64,000 nt of DNA, taken from the NCBI GenBank assembly GCA_021018995.1, contig CM037592.1, forward strand, positions 79,301,301 through 79,365,300, in the 5' to 3' direction. The stretch comes from Chloranthus sessilifolius (taxonomy: Eukaryota; Streptophyta; Magnoliopsida; Chloranthales; Chloranthaceae). This document shows, piece after piece, positions 45,000 to 57,529 of the stretch. The position numbers and the translations under genes are program-made. The notes below the pieces were generated by a model that searched no databases, was not told the DNA's origin, and worked only from the letters and a program-made list of their open reading frames with translations. The first letter of the stretch is position 1. Each line of letters starts with the position of its first letter.

Positions 45000-46146
45000 A
45001 ATGCATCACACATCAATTCAAAGGAGAGTGAGTAATATGGTACCTGGATTACTGGAGTAGTGATAAGGTACTTTTTTAAGACCTCAAAGGCCTCAAGGCA
45101 CTCAGCAAAAAATTCAAATGACGCATCCTGACACAGCATGTGGCACAGTGGCTTTGCAATTCTGCTGAAGTCCTTAATGAATCTCTTGTAGAATCCAACA
45201 TGTCCTAAAAGGATTCGATTTGTTTGACAATCTTGGGTGGGGGTAGGTGTGAGATTAGGACCACTTTGGCTTTGTCAACCTCTATACCTCTGTGGGAGAC
45301 CACATGGCCTAACACAATTTCTTGTGTTACCATAAAGTGGCTCTTTTCCCAGCTTAAGATCAGATTAGTCTCTTCACATCTTTGCAAAACTAGGTCAAGG
45401 TGACTCAAGCACTGGCTAAAGCTATCCCCATAAACTGAAAAATCATTCATGAAAATTTCCAGGAACTTGTCAATCATATCAGAGAAAATGGCATACATGC
45501 ACATCTGAAATGTGGCTGGGGCATTGTACAGTCCAAAAAGCATCCTCCTGTAAGCAAAGGTTCCAAAGGGATATGTGAAAATAGTTTTTTCTTAATCTTG
45601 AGGATTCACAAGGATTTGGTTATACCCTGAGTATCCATAAAGAAAGCAATAAAATACTTTTCCAGCCAATTTATCTAAAATTTGGTCAATGAAAGAGAGA
45701 GGGAAGTGATCTTTCCTAGTCTTGGAGTTGAGTTTTCTATATTCTATGCAAACTCTCCAGCCAGTGGTCTCCCTGGCTGGCATCAACTCTCAAGAATCAG
45801 AAGTAATAACTGTTATGCCTGACTTTTTGGGTACCACCTGAATAAGTGACACCCACTCTGAATTTGAAATGGGATAAATCACTCCTGCATCTAACAGTTT
45901 TACTATCTCTTTCAAGACCACCTCTTGCATGTGAGGATTAAGCTTTCTCTAAATCTCCCTAGAGAGTTTTGCACCCTCTTTCAGGTGAATTTTGTGCATG
46001 CAAACTGAGGCATCAATGCCCCCAAGATTAGCAATTGTCCACCCCATTGCCTTTATATGCTTCTTGAGAACACTCAATAATTCCTCCACCTGCTCACTAG
46101 TGAGAGAGGAAGAGATAATCACTAAAAGCTTTTTATTTTGCCCCAA
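45000..46146 (-). pseudogene. pol: Athila-like reverse transcriptase, catalytic Asp lost
   Basis: Upstream pieces HKIHLKEGAK and GVIYPISNSEWVS are at about 46000-45830. They are followed by MMPARETTGWRVCIEYRKLN, SFIDQILDKLAG, YSGYNQI, and after a stop LFGLYNAPATFQMCM. The catalytic box reads FMNDFSVYG near 45447: the first of the two Asp residues is Asn, which would inactivate polymerisation. GHVVSHRGIEVDKAK follows. Stops are near 45590 and after IESF at about 45205. Confidence 0.93.
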
Positions 46147-46481
46147 GGAGGCATACTTTAATGTGTCTGGGAGCTTTTTCGCTCTAGCTCAGGGGGACTT
46201 TCAATGAAAGGCAACAAAGGTGCCTTGGTGGTTTTAGGAGGGGGTAGCAATGTAGGTTTTCAGATGAAATGCTGCACTAAGCCCACAGAAGACTCTATTT
46301 TGGTGTTGTCTTCTGTCATAAGAGCTTAGGCCTCCTCCTCAACCATCCTCTAAATAATTTTCAGGTTTTTAACAACATTATCCCAATCCAGTAGATTGGA
46401 TAATTCTTCTTCCATAAGGCCATCTAGTTCATCTATTGCACAACAATCCTAAATGTCCATCTGAGGCTACCTAGCAGCATT

Positions 46482-46850
46482 TTAAATATTTAATTGGGCC
46501 TTCATGTTCCCAAAGGTCACCTCCATCACCCCTGACCTGCATTGAATGCAAGCATTGGTAGTGGCCAAAAATGGCTTGCCAAGGATGATAGGAATTAGAG
46601 TTTTACTTTTGCAAGGGTCCATGTCCAAAACTAGGAAATCAGCAGGATAGTAGAACTTGTCCACGCCCACCAAAACATCCTCTACCACACCCACAGGTCT
46701 CCTCTCTGACCTATCAGCCAGCTGGAGCACAACTGATGTAGATTTTAGCTCCCCCAACCCAGCTCCTCATACACAGAATATGGGAGCAGGTTCACGTTGG
46801 TCCCTACGTCCAAGAGGGCTCTACTAATGGTGTAGTTTCTAATTATGCAA
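46482..46850 (-). pseudogene. Athila-like aspartic protease
   Basis: The active-site segment reads ALLDVGTNVNLLPYSVYEEL near 46830-46770. Athila proteases commonly have Asp-Leu-Gly here, so Asp-Val-Gly may be a mild change. After a stop, the frame GELKSTSVVLQLADRS, EDVLVGVDKFYYPADFLVLD and LGKPFLAT matches the rest of the domain, including the second conserved segment. Confidence 0.88.
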
Positions 46851-47269
46851 GGATAGTAGGTATCCCTGGGTCCTGTAATTTCTCAGGTGTGGCTATGGAC
46901 ATCACTGATTTAATATGTTTAACAGTAAAAACCTTTTTAGACAGTTGTACCTTGCTTTTCTCTTTTGTGTGCAGAGGTCCTTCAAGAATTTGGCATAGGT
47001 AGGGATCTGTTTTATAGCATCAAATAAGGGCAAATTAATCTTGACCTACTTGAAGGTTTCCATCCTTTCCTCCATCTGAGCATTCCCCTTATTAAAAGGA
47101 GATGGGCTAGCAACTACATGAGGAAATGGCAGCTGTGGGACTGCTGCTACCATAGTTGCATGCCTAACAACATCATGGTCAAATTTTTATTTTTTTCTCT
47201 TTTCTTCATTTATTACTTGCTGTTGGGGTTCAACATCAGCCCCCTTAGTTTATCTTTGCTACTCTACAG

Positions 47270-48052
47270 TAGGGAATTAATTCATTGGTTCTTTAACAGT
47301 CACATTTCTTTCATTTTCACTCTCCATGGACTCCTCAGTTGCCCTACCCACTAAATTGTCAACCGCCCTGCCACTCCTTAGGGTAGTGATTACATTAGCC
47401 TCCTCATGGGTAGAGGAGCCTTCTTCAATTATGTACTGCTCTTTAAGGTTGGCTAAGGGTTGACTAGGCAACCTGCCCTCCTCTCTCTTATTCAAAGCAT
47501 TATAGATTTGACCCAACTGGTTTTCTTTTTTTTTAATGCTTTTCCCATGAGAGTTCACAGTTTGTACTAAATTTCTCAGATTCTGTATTAATGTCAGCAT
47601 TTTCTCTTCAAAGGAAGAGGATCTGAGCTGTGGTGGGGGTACAACCAACTGACTTGGCTATGGGGTAGGCAACTAAAATTTTTGCCTAGGTGCATATCCT
47701 TGGTTGAATTGGTGCTGAGGTCTGTATGGAGCTGTCAACTGCTGCTGCTGGGGTTGTTAGTATGTGTCTTGTCTCCACCTCAAATTGGAGTGGTTTCTCT
47801 ATGCATACCCAACAGGTTGCTGCTCATATGCTTGGGCAACATTGGCATGTTCCATAACTAAATCAGGGAACTAGTTGGCTGATGGACATTCTTGAAGTGA
47901 ATGATTGGCATATCAGGCATTCCTCTTCCACTTGTGCAGCCATCCTAGGCTGTGTCACAATCTTCAATTTATTAAACTTTAAACATAGATTATCCACCTT
48001 CCTTTTTAATTCACTCTGCACCTTGACCTCATACATTCCACCTCTAGGGGTG
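47270..48052 (-). pseudogene. gag: Athila-like gag, C-terminal part
   Basis: Downstream of the nested LTR. Gln/Pro-rich text with stops, then an open stretch (47648-47277) containing SSFEEKMLTLIQNLRNLV, a Lys-rich segment, and EEANVITTLRSGRAVDN, the conserved 'TLRSG+' end of Athila gag. About 46860-47270 is linker to protease. Confidence 0.8.
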
Positions 48053-48057
48053 GATTC

Positions 48058-51000
48058 TGTAACATCCCAAAAATTTCGATCTTTGAACAGTATGCCTCAG
48101 TGTGCATGCCCGACTGGTGAAAATAATTAAGTTTGTTGGGTTAAGTCTTAAATGAAAAAGATTGGTTTAGATTTGCGTGTGGACCTTAGGATGAATTGTA
48201 TACATCCAGCTATGACATATTGGCTTAATACCTAAGTTTAGGTTGGTTATAAATGAAAATAAAGGCAAGATCATTTATTTCTCTTATAATTTGGTTCTAG
48301 AGAGAGAATGAAAGCTTAGTAATGGTTAAACAACTTATTTGACTAATTGGGCTGATTACATTGAGCTGATTGATTGGGCCAACTATTTGAGCTGACTTTG
48401 GGCCTCAACTAGAACCTTTGAGGAAGTCGTAAATACCCAAATTGTGCGTACTAGAGTCACACCGGAACCAATGCTCTTTTAAGTGGATGAGTGTTTGAAA
48501 TAAATAAATTAGAGAAATGCATGTGGTGTGAACAGTGTAGGTACCGAATCGAAATTATTACACGTTAATCCGTGAGTCCATCGTCGATAAAAAGATTTAG
48601 TGACAAGTGAAGATTTGACCATTTTTGGCCTTGATAGAAAACCCATGCACCGACTCACGGTGTGTGTGTCTAACACCAAACCCAACCCAAAGGATAAAGA
48701 GAAACCCCACCCGTTGGTTTTCATTTGCCTTACAAAGTTGAGAGAAAAGAAAGAAGAGAAAGAGAGAGATTCTTCTCAACCCTCTCATAAGACGCAACCG
48801 GTAGATCTCTCCGCAAGCCGCTTCATTTTCATCGCATGGAGCATCGTAGTTTCCGGTTGCTCTTACGATTGTGAGCGTGAGAGAAACCATCGTTCCAAAC
48901 CCTCTTTTTATTTTAGAAAATCTAACCTTCATTGATCTTCATCAAGGATCCTTCTTTCTTGCTTAAGAAAGCTTTGATTTATTGTGTGCATTGGGGGGAT
49001 TCAATCCATGCCCATGCGATCGGGAGGAAAGGAGAGTTTCATACCATCGAGAAGAAACGAGGGTTTCGCGTCAAATCCATCGGTTTTGATCAGCATGGAA
49101 CGTGTGTGCATGTGATTAGAAGGTGAGATTCGATTTAAATTAGTTAAAATTAGTTTGGTTATGATTTATGGGTGATTAGGATGCTTGAAAATGAAATTTG
49201 GATGATTTGGATAAAAGAAAATGAAGCTCGATGGGGTTCTGAAACTGTCGAATTTGATTGATTGATTTTGAATTCGATCGATCAAATTTTATAGAACATG
49301 GAAGTAAAAATTTACTGCAAAATTCGATTGATTGAAATTGGAACTCGATCGATCAAATTTGGAACTCGATCGATCGAATTTGACAGAGCTTGCCGATACT
49401 GCATCGGTATTTTAACTGTAACTTTCTATCCCGAACTCAGAATTATATGATTCATATTATGTTTGAAAGATGACATCAAGAGCTACAATTTTTATGTTTT
49501 GAACAACTCTTTAATGCAAAATTTTAAAGGCCTAAAGTTTGTTGGAGGTTGGGTCAAGTTTCGAGTTAACAGGTTTTGACTAAACTGCCGACACAGCTTC
49601 GGTATTTTGGTGATAACGTTTTACTCTGAACTCCGATTGATGTGATTTTTAAGGCGTTGGAAAGAGGACAACATGGCCTATAATTTTTTCATTTTAACTA
49701 TTTTGTAAATCTAAAGTTTTAAAAATAAAAATTTAGGAGGAAGTTACGTCAATTTCTAAGTTAGCACGAAATTGCCCCGTTCCAACCTCGGTTTTGAGAA
49801 AATACTTAAATATGTCTAAGTTATTTGTGATTCATGTTGATATTTAATACATCATCATATGCTTGTGATGTAGATTGAGGGAGGAAAGCCATCGATAGGA
49901 CATTGCTTGGCTTTTCACAGTTTCGAGGTTAAGGTGGGGAAAATTCTATACGCAATTGCATTTTTGATTTAAATTCATAGATGTTTGATATGATCGAATG
50001 AAATGTGATCCATTTTGATTTGAACATGAATTAGTATTTGAATTCTTTGCAATGGAAGCCTTAGATTTCTAAAAGTTATTATGTGATTGAATATTTTTTA
50101 TGTTTGCAATACTCAAAAGCTTTAATTATCGAATCTTTGACACATTGGTTTGTTTTGGGCATTTATTGAAATGTCGAATCAAGTAATGATTTTTATTTTA
50201 AACATCGTATTTTAGCCTTCATAGATCAGGTAAAGAATTTCTTTTTGAACATCGTGTGTGTAAGTTTTACAGGTTTTGAATCGAGACCTGAAGTTAAATT
50301 TGAAGCAAATGTAAACTTTAAATTGAATCCAAATCGAATGTGTACATAAATTTGAATCCTAATCGAACTATAAGTTAAATAAATTTAAGTGGACCGCTAT
50401 TGGGCAGATTGCAAGAATACTGTGGACCGCTATGGGTGGATTATAAGTAAAATGTGAACCGCTATGGGCAGATTAGAAGTACAATGTGAACCGCTATGGG
50501 CGGATTGCAAGAATATTGTGGACCGCTATGGGCGGATAATAAGTAAAATGTGGACCACTATGGGCGGATTATATGGTACCTTGTGGGCCGCTAGGGAGGA
50601 ATCGAACCGGCACGGCGGCTAATCGTGAGTCGAACTGGCATGGCGGTTAAACCCATGAATCAAACCGGCACGGCGAGATATCCGTGAATCGAACCGGCAC
50701 GGCGGCTAATCGTGAATCTAATCGGCATGGCGGTTAAACCCATGAATCGAACCAGCACGGCGGGATATCCGTGAGTCGAACTATGTAAACTATGTGACAA
50801 TGTGTAAGCTATGCAAGTGAGTGTGAATCGAACTGGCATGGCAGTCTTTGTGAATCGAACCGGCACGGCGGGATATTCGTGAATCGAACTGTGTAAGCTA
50901 AGTAAGAAAGTGTGAAACATATAAGTAAGCCAAGTAAGAACGTGTAAGAATTGTAAGCTAAGTAAGGATTGTGTAAGACATGTAAGTAAGCCAAGTAAGA

Positions 51001-51907
51001 AGGTGTAAGACATGCATGTAAGTAAAGTAAGAATATATAAGACATGTAAGTAAGCCAAGTATGAGTGTGTAAGGCACGTGAGTGAGCCACGTAAGAATAT
51101 ATAAAACATGTAAGTGAATGTGTAAGTGCATAAGCAACGTAAGAAACATATGAGGTGTAAGAGAATGTAATTCGAACTCAGTAAATCAAAGATAAGAAAT
51201 ATGCTTTTTATAAGAGATCAGTTTTGATTTTGTTAAGAACATGTCTTTGAAATCAGTTTCGGCTTTAATAAGATAACGTCTTCGAAATCAGTTTACCTTT
51301 GAAATCAGTTTTGATTTTGTTAAGAAAATGCCTTTGAACTCAGTTTCAGTTTTAATAAGAAATGTCTTTGAAATCAGTTTTAGTTTTGATAAGAAAATGT
51401 TTTGATCTTGTCTTTGAATCTATGCATGTGATGAGAAGTATATTGGTATTAGTTTTTTCCACTGAGCTTAGATGTTAGCTCACCCCGACTATACGTCACA
51501 GGTGTAGGTTTGAGGAGGGCCCAAACTGCATACTTGAAGAAAAGGAGCTTCCGCATAAGGATTTGTACTCTATTTTGGGATCGTAGATTTAGTGCATCGT
51601 GAACTTTGGTATGTTCGGGCCTAGTATGCTCGTGCCATTATACATGCATGGTACACTACTGTTGGTGATGGTTGGTCATCACTGGTGTTTGTTTGATCTA
51701 TATATACTAGGTATTAGAACTCGAGTTTTTATTCATGATACATATATAACTTTGCTTTGCTTTCCATCTGCATATGGATGTGCCAAGTATTCTGTATCAG
51801 ATTGTGATCTACGATCTGGCGGTTTGGGTTTTGTCATTTGGTTTTAGTGTAAAGTTTTAAAAAAAAATATCTCAAAATTTCAGGTTGGGAAAATCCGGGT
51901 TGTCACA
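48058..51907 (+). mobile_element. Solo LTR, Tekay/Del-like, 3,850 bp, inserted in gag
   Basis: Starts TGTAACATCCC, ends GGGTTGTCACA. The target duplication GATTC is at 48053-48057 and 51908-51912, and the gag text resumes across it. A GA-rich leader at about 48735-48770 and a cluster of CGATTGATTG and CTCGATCGATC strings (49245-49390) occupy the same positions as in the LTR at 41030. Near the 3' end, GCTCACCCCGACTATACGTCACAGG matches, inverted, the 41485-41515 block. No internal domains, so a solo LTR. The open frames around 48510-48935 lie in the leader and show no domain. Confidence 0.93.
50385..51150. repeat. Three adjacent short tandem arrays inside the solo LTR
   Basis: 50385-50580: about six units of roughly 35 bp with GGACCGCTATGGGCGGAT. 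50595-50890: units with GAATCGAACCGGCACGGCGG. 50890-51150: units with GTAAGCCAAGTAAGAA and GTGTAAGACATG. Each array has its own unit, and the three abut. Confidence 0.9.
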
Positions 51908-51912
51908 GATTC

Positions 51913-52712
51913 TTTCACCAATTTAGCTAGGGTTTGGCTGTCATTGCGAGACAGTGACTCCTGCTGCATGGAATTCTCACCTATGATGTCAAACAACTCT
52001 CATGCCTCATCAGCTATCTTATGGAGGTAACTACCCCCACATGAGGCATCCACCATGTCCCTACTCTTCGGATTAATTTTTTGGTAAAAGACTTACACAA
52101 GTTACCACTATGGAATTTGGTGGTGGGGATATTGTTTTAACATTTCTTGGAACCTCTCCCATGCTTCATAAAAATCTTCAGTGAGGATTGAGTAAATGAC
52201 AGTATGTTTGTCCTCATCTGACTAGTTTTATTCATGGGAAAGAATTTTTCCAGAAATTGGCTTTGAAGGTCACCCCATGTCTGGATGCTATTGGCTGGGA
52301 GCTTAGAGAGCCAGGTACTAGCTTTGTCCTTTAAGGAAAAAGGAAAAAGCCTAAGTTTGATGGCTTCAGGTCCCAAGCCAGCAATGTTAAATGTGGTGCA
52401 AAGTACCAAGAATTGATCAATGTTCTTGTAAGGATCTTCCTTACTGAGCCCATGAAAAGATGACAACATGTTAATGGTGGAGGACTTGATTTCATAATTC
52501 CCCTCAACTGAAGGAAATTATATGCAAAAGGGAGATGTGTAATCCTCAGGTGTATTGTATTCCTTCAGAGTTCTTTGCCTCTCAGCCATTATAACTGGCT
52601 CAGTTTCAACAGTAGGGGCTGGTGTGTTGTTTCTCAGTCTAAGGACCCTTTCAACCTCAAGATTTAGAGGTTCCAACTTAGGGTTAAGGGACCTTCTACC
52701 AAGCATACACAC
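51913..52712 (-). pseudogene. gag: Athila-like gag, capsid part
   Basis: Minus strand from 52712. After an N-terminal Arg/Pro-rich stretch and a stop, the capsid domain is open at 52469-52137: SFHGLSKEDPYKNIDQFLVL, LGPEAIKLRLFPFSLKDKAS, WLSKLPANSIQTWGDLQSQF and FLEKFFPMNKT, all typical of Athila gag. It is cut at 51913 by the solo LTR and continues at 48052. The stretch 52713-53026 is leader sequence. Confidence 0.93.
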
Positions 52713-53026
52713 ATAGAATCAGCAGGCAAAGAAAATACTCACAGCACACTAAAAAAAATTTGCAAATAAAATTACAGCTAAGCAGATTTACAACTAAACT
52801 ATTGACAGGAAATTCAACATAAATGGACTGAGTTTTAGGGCAAAAGAAGTGCAAACAGAACTAGCTAAACTCCAACTGCAGCTCTAGCTTTTCCCTGCTG
52901 TTGCTGTCCAATTCTGTAAAAACTCCACAAAAATTAATAGTACTTTTTATTCTATTTAAGGCACAACTATAAAAAAATTTCTAGACTAAAATATAATACA
53001 ACTCAAGTCTACTTAAAAGATTAATA

Positions 53027-53044
53027 TCCCCGGCAGCGGTGCCA
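53027..53044 (-). other. Primer binding site, tRNA-Asp type
   Basis: Minus strand TGGCACCGCTGCCGGGGA, six bases after the LTR end; one or two bases differ from the usual Athila site TGGCGCCGTTGCCGGGGA. Confidence 0.9.
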
Positions 53045-53050
53045 AAAACT

Positions 53051-55699
53051 TGTTGGTATTCTCAGAATGTTGTCTTGTTATTGGTGAGAAACCAGTGGTG
53101 AAGAAAAATAAATTAAGAAGTAAAGAGATGGAAATGGGTTAAAATAGCAAGTCTAAAATACACAGCCTGCAAGATGCAGGGCTGTTGTAGCAAGTTTTGA
53201 GTAAGTAAGAGTTTGTCCCACAGAGAAATTGATCTAGAACTCAAAATGAGTTTTATTAGTAGGCCTCCAGATCTGGCTATAGATTTGACAATCCTAGAGA
53301 ATGGGAGTTGGGTGTCACAACTACACTAAATTATCACTAAAAGAAGAGAAATAAAGTGCAGTCCTATCCTAAAGAAAGGGGTATGATGAAGGTGGTGATG
53401 GTGTGTATTAAGATAAAGATAAAATTATGGGAAGCAGGCAATTAAGCTAAAGCTATTTTAGTTATGTAACTCAAATTTAGGGTTGTCTCTACAATAATTC
53501 GTCAGATGGATACAAGTACATCTCTAAGGAGGAGATAACTAACTCAACTCTTATGATTTGACTTGGTCTCTTAAGGCTATAACCTGTCAACTTCAATAGT
53601 CACAAGCTATCCAATGGAGAGGATCAAACCATATGAATCAAATCAGAAAACCAATCTAATCTAATAGAATAAACTGATCTTAAGGCTATAACCTGTCTAC
53701 TTAAATGGTCACAGATTATCCAATAGATGTCCTCCACCCAATAGCTTAAATCAGAATATTAAAATCATTACAGACACCATGTTTGCCAGGCTACAAGCAT
53801 AGACATCCATGTGGGCAAATAGCTCTTGAGAAACCAGTGGAAACCACAGTTGTTCAAAGGCTATTTGGAGACTTTAAATGCAACTGATCATTGCTACTAG
53901 AGGCTTGCAATGACTCAGCTCACAAGTCTGTAATCTCTATAGAGAAATCAGATTTAACCTTTGATATTGGTCAAGTAAAACATAGGGGAGCATGTTCCTG
54001 CAACAACCTCTCACAAGGCTACAAGCTCAAGTGCATAGGAAAAAAATCCCTCTCAAATTTGTGGCGTGGAATCACCCTAGGGTTATAGTCTGTCCACTTG
54101 AATGGTCACAGGCTATCCACAGAGGTTATCCACACCATAGAGGACTAAGATGGAACATAAAAATTACTGCTACCACCATGGTCCCAGGGCTACAAGCTCA
54201 AGCTTTCATGGGTATTTCAAATCAGCTCAAATCCTATATGCATGGCATAAATTGAACAAAACTCTGGGCAAATAGAAAAATAGCAACTTGAATAAACATT
54301 AAAATAGACATTCATTGATTAAACCAATGAATGTCCTCAAGGCAGCAACCTTGTGCATAACAGCTCATCAACAAATCCCAATGTTCACAAGACCCATTAC
54401 AAAGGCTGATAAAAGTAGGCCTAATTGATTATAGAGAACATAGCCAGCAACTGTTGGGTTAAGGAAGAAGAAAAAAAGAAGAAAAAGAGGTGATAAAACC
54501 CTAAACCTAATCTGCTCAAGCTCACAGTTGACTGAGGTTGAAGGAGAGATATTTTATTAAACCCTAATTTTCTAGCAGACATGGCTTGGTTACAACCCTT
54601 GGATGCCTTGGGATGTGTGCATCAAGATCAGGGCCTCGGGATGTGTGCCCTAGACTTGGGGAAATCCTTAAAAGGTCCCTGAGTAAAGAATGAGAAGTGG
54701 AGAGCTCGAGCTTTGCGGGGCTGGCTTGGGCTCATTAATTCATTCGGGTTGTTTGCAGAGTGCTCACAAGGTAGCATTTGGCTTGGAAAGCTCCTTGCTC
54801 GCATAGTGGACTTTGAATTTTCACGCAGCTGCTCTGCACTGCAATGCTGTCGTGAGGATGAGTTGCACTGATTTGGCTTTGCTCACACAACAGAGCTTTA
54901 GGTACCTCCTGTCGCGAGGGTCTCACAAAGTAGAATTTGAATCTCGCTTGGGTTCATGTCAATTGAATAACATAGCTCGCTAGGTAGAGGGTATTACTTT
55001 TAAGCGCGCGAGAGTTGCACGAGCAAATTTTTGGAGCTCTCTCTCCTCTTGAGCTGCGCGAGCTTTCTTGATCTTTTGTGCATATTAGTCTCACGAGACT
55101 GCGTGTGCGGCTGATATAAGACTTAATCCCCGCGAGAACTTTACGAGTTGCATTTCTGCAGGTTTAGTGCGTGACTGTTGTGTGAGTTCTTGGAGTGTTG
55201 AGAACAAATCAAGTGTGCAACTACTCAGCAAAGCAGTTCTCTGAGGTTAATCCTTCACTGAGCTGCACGAGTTCTCCGTGAGTTCACTTGTGCTGCATGT
55301 ATCAGCTGCGTGAGGAAGCTTTACTGTGGATTTAGACGAGCGAGGCAGCACTCCTGACTGTGCGAAATAACAACTCTGCTCCTCTGCTGCAATGTATATG
55401 CTGCTGTTGCAGCCTTCTCCACTCACATCCATACTTCTTTCTTCTGCTAGACTTCCTTGATCCATCATGACATGCAAAATGGTTACCATGGTCTATGCCA
55501 CTATGGTGGTCCATCATTCTTTAGCTCAGCAGTCATCCTTGACTTGAATTCTCTCTCTTTTTGGCACCAAAGGCATGAACTTTGTATTAAGCTACACAAA
55601 TTCTTACTAACTACAAAACAAGCTAAACAAAGAATTATTAGTCAGCTCCAAGGTATAGTAAAGGCTAGGTTAAGAGGTGAAAAGTGGTGCTTTTTAGTG
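53051..55699 (-). repeat. 5' LTR of the Athila-like element (subfamily A)
   Basis: About 2.65 kb. The plus-strand left end is TGTTGGTATTCTC. The right end fades at GTGCTTTTTAGTG, where the relative at 62561 continues with CTCAACA, so a few terminal bases are lost or changed. Shares GGCTGTTGTAGCAAGTTTTG, AGTAAGAGTTTGTCCCA and repeated GGCTACAAGC...ACTTGAATGGTCAC blocks with the copies at 57530 and 59662. Its U3 (54660-55340) is rich in CGCGAG-type strings instead of CTCGAG. Confidence 0.85.
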
Positions 55700-55716
55700 A
55701 ATAATATTATTCTTCC

Positions 55717-57529
55717 TGTGAGACACCTTAGGAGTGGATTATGCGCCCTACAGGTGCACGCAATCCAATTGCACGCGCCATCACTGGCACGCAATCGATC
55801 CGACGTGGACCGGTCCTTAACCTTCTAGAGGTTGCCTTAAGACTCGATTGCGCGCTCACACTAGCACTCACAATCGATTGAGCACACTGTATAGGGCGCG
55901 CAAGTAGTTCTAATTAGATTAAAACTTGGACACCCGGCTGAGCCAGTCACCCGATCATTCACTAAGTTGGTCGCCGACTCAAAGTGATTAAGCGCCTGGG
56001 ATATGGCGCATAATCCGATTAAGCGCACAGAATAGGGTGCATAATCGGATTTGACCGACTAATTGCACACCTCCCATAGGGCGCGCAATTACCCAAATAC
56101 CTATAAATAGACTCCCTACCCCACACATCACATCATCAAATAATCGAATTTTGGAGTTCCTTTCTTCCGAGCTTAAGGATTTCGAGATTCTCTTCTGCGC
56201 TTAGCCTCAGGTAACTTCTTAGTTCTAGTTTCTAATTTCTTTTCTACTTTTAGGTTCTAGTTCTTAAGTTCTAGATTTTAGTCCATAATTTATAGTCTTA
56301 GATTTTAGGCTTCGATTTTAGTTCTTAAATTCTAGTTCTTAGCTTCCAGAACCAGTTCTTAGTTTTTAATCCTTAAATTTCCATTCTAGATTTTAGTTTT
56401 AGTTCTAAATTCTAGTTCTCTTCCTAATTTCTAGTTCTAGGTTTTCTAGTTCTTAGTCTCTTAATTTCTAGATCTTCGATTCCAACTCTTACTTTCTAAA
56501 TTCAAACTCGTAGTTTTTCTTATCTCTGGTTCTAGGTCTTAATTCCTAGAATCAATTCTTAGTTTTAGTCTTTAAATTTTTGGTCCTAGTTCTTAATCTC
56601 TAGAACCAGTTCTTAGTCTTTAATTATTCTGGATCATAGCGTTTATTTTTAATTTTAGTTTTAATCTCTTCTAGTTTATAATTCTTCAGTTCTAATCTTA
56701 ATCTTGAAAATCTTTTAATTTTAATATTCAAAACCTTAACTTTCCAATAAAAAAAATAAAATTTCAATCTATACTATTTTTAATGACCCTTAGCCAACCA
56801 ATTTGCCCAAGGGAGCTTACGGAGGGTACCCGGGAACGTGGCCGATCCTCCTTAGCATAGCGGGCCAAACCCCCTTCTTTTAGATTTCTAGTAGAAGTAG
56901 GAAACTCAAAATAATTAGATTTCTAGCATAAGTAGGATATTCAAAGTAATTAGACTTCTTATAGATTTAGGATATCTAAATTGATTAGACTTTTAATAGA
57001 AATAGGAAGCTTGAAATTGGTTAGACTCCTAATAGACTTAGGAAATTTAAGTTAATTAGATTTCTAATAGAATCAAGATATTTAAGTTAACTAGACTCCT
57101 AACAAAGGCAGGATATTTAAAATAATTAGACTTTTAATAGAATTAGGAAACCTAAGTTAATTAGAATTCTAATAGAATTAGGATACCTTAATCAATTGAA
57201 CTTTCAATAGAAGTTAGAAACTTAAGATAATTTGATTCCTAGTAGAATTAGGAGACTAATACTAATTAGACTTCTAATAAGACTAGGACTCTTAAGTTAG
57301 TTAGACTCCTAGTAAGATTAGCACTTTTAGATCAATTGAAACTCCTAGTATGATCAGGGGACTAGTTTAATTGAACTTTTAGAATAATTAGAAGATTAGA
57401 TTAATTAGACTCTCGGTAGGATTAGGAAGACTAATGTAATTAGATTTAGAAGATGATAGGAAAACTATATAAACTAAACTTCTAGGTGACTTAGTGCTAC
57501 TGGCGTCGGTAGGCCGACGATTCAATAAA
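55717..57529 (+). mobile_element. Truncated Tat-like LTR, diverged relative of the one at 14350
   Basis: Starts TGTGAGACACC (compare TGTAGACACC). A GCGC/AATT motif cluster (55735-56095) leads to a TATA box CTATAAATAG at about 56103. Further on GGGAGCTTACGGAGGGTACC and CCTCCTTAGCATAGCGGGC (56812-56870) match the Tat LTR at 15682. From 56880 to 57480 a repeated TTAGACTCCTAATAGAATTAGGA-type unit fills the section where the other LTR has sparse copies. It ends near GGCGTCGGTAGGCCGACGATTC, matching 16510-16535; the last 230 bp of the LTR are missing. Confidence 0.8.

Larger units (their letters stand above)
39250..55699 (-). mobile_element. Athila-lineage Ty3/gypsy retrotransposon, minus strand, partial
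   Basis: Reading down the minus strand: 5' LTR (55699-53051), PBS (53044-53027), gag (52712-47270 minus a nested LTR), protease (about 46840-46482), RT (46146-45000), RNase H (44946-44593), integrase (to about 43290), then a nested solo LTR and the Lys-rich ORF. Athila assignment rests on the wording of gag, RT and RNase H and on the tRNA-Asp-type PBS. The 3' LTR was not found; the left end of the element is uncertain. Every coding segment has stops or frameshifts. Confidence 0.88.

Noticed and set aside
48510-48935. Overlapping open frames of about 111 codons on both strands
   Set aside because: They lie in the leader part of a solo LTR, are supported by no domain, and the two strands mirror each other.
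50385-51150. Regular repeats as a CRISPR-like array
   Set aside because: These are degenerate tandem repeats without unique spacers, inside a plant LTR.
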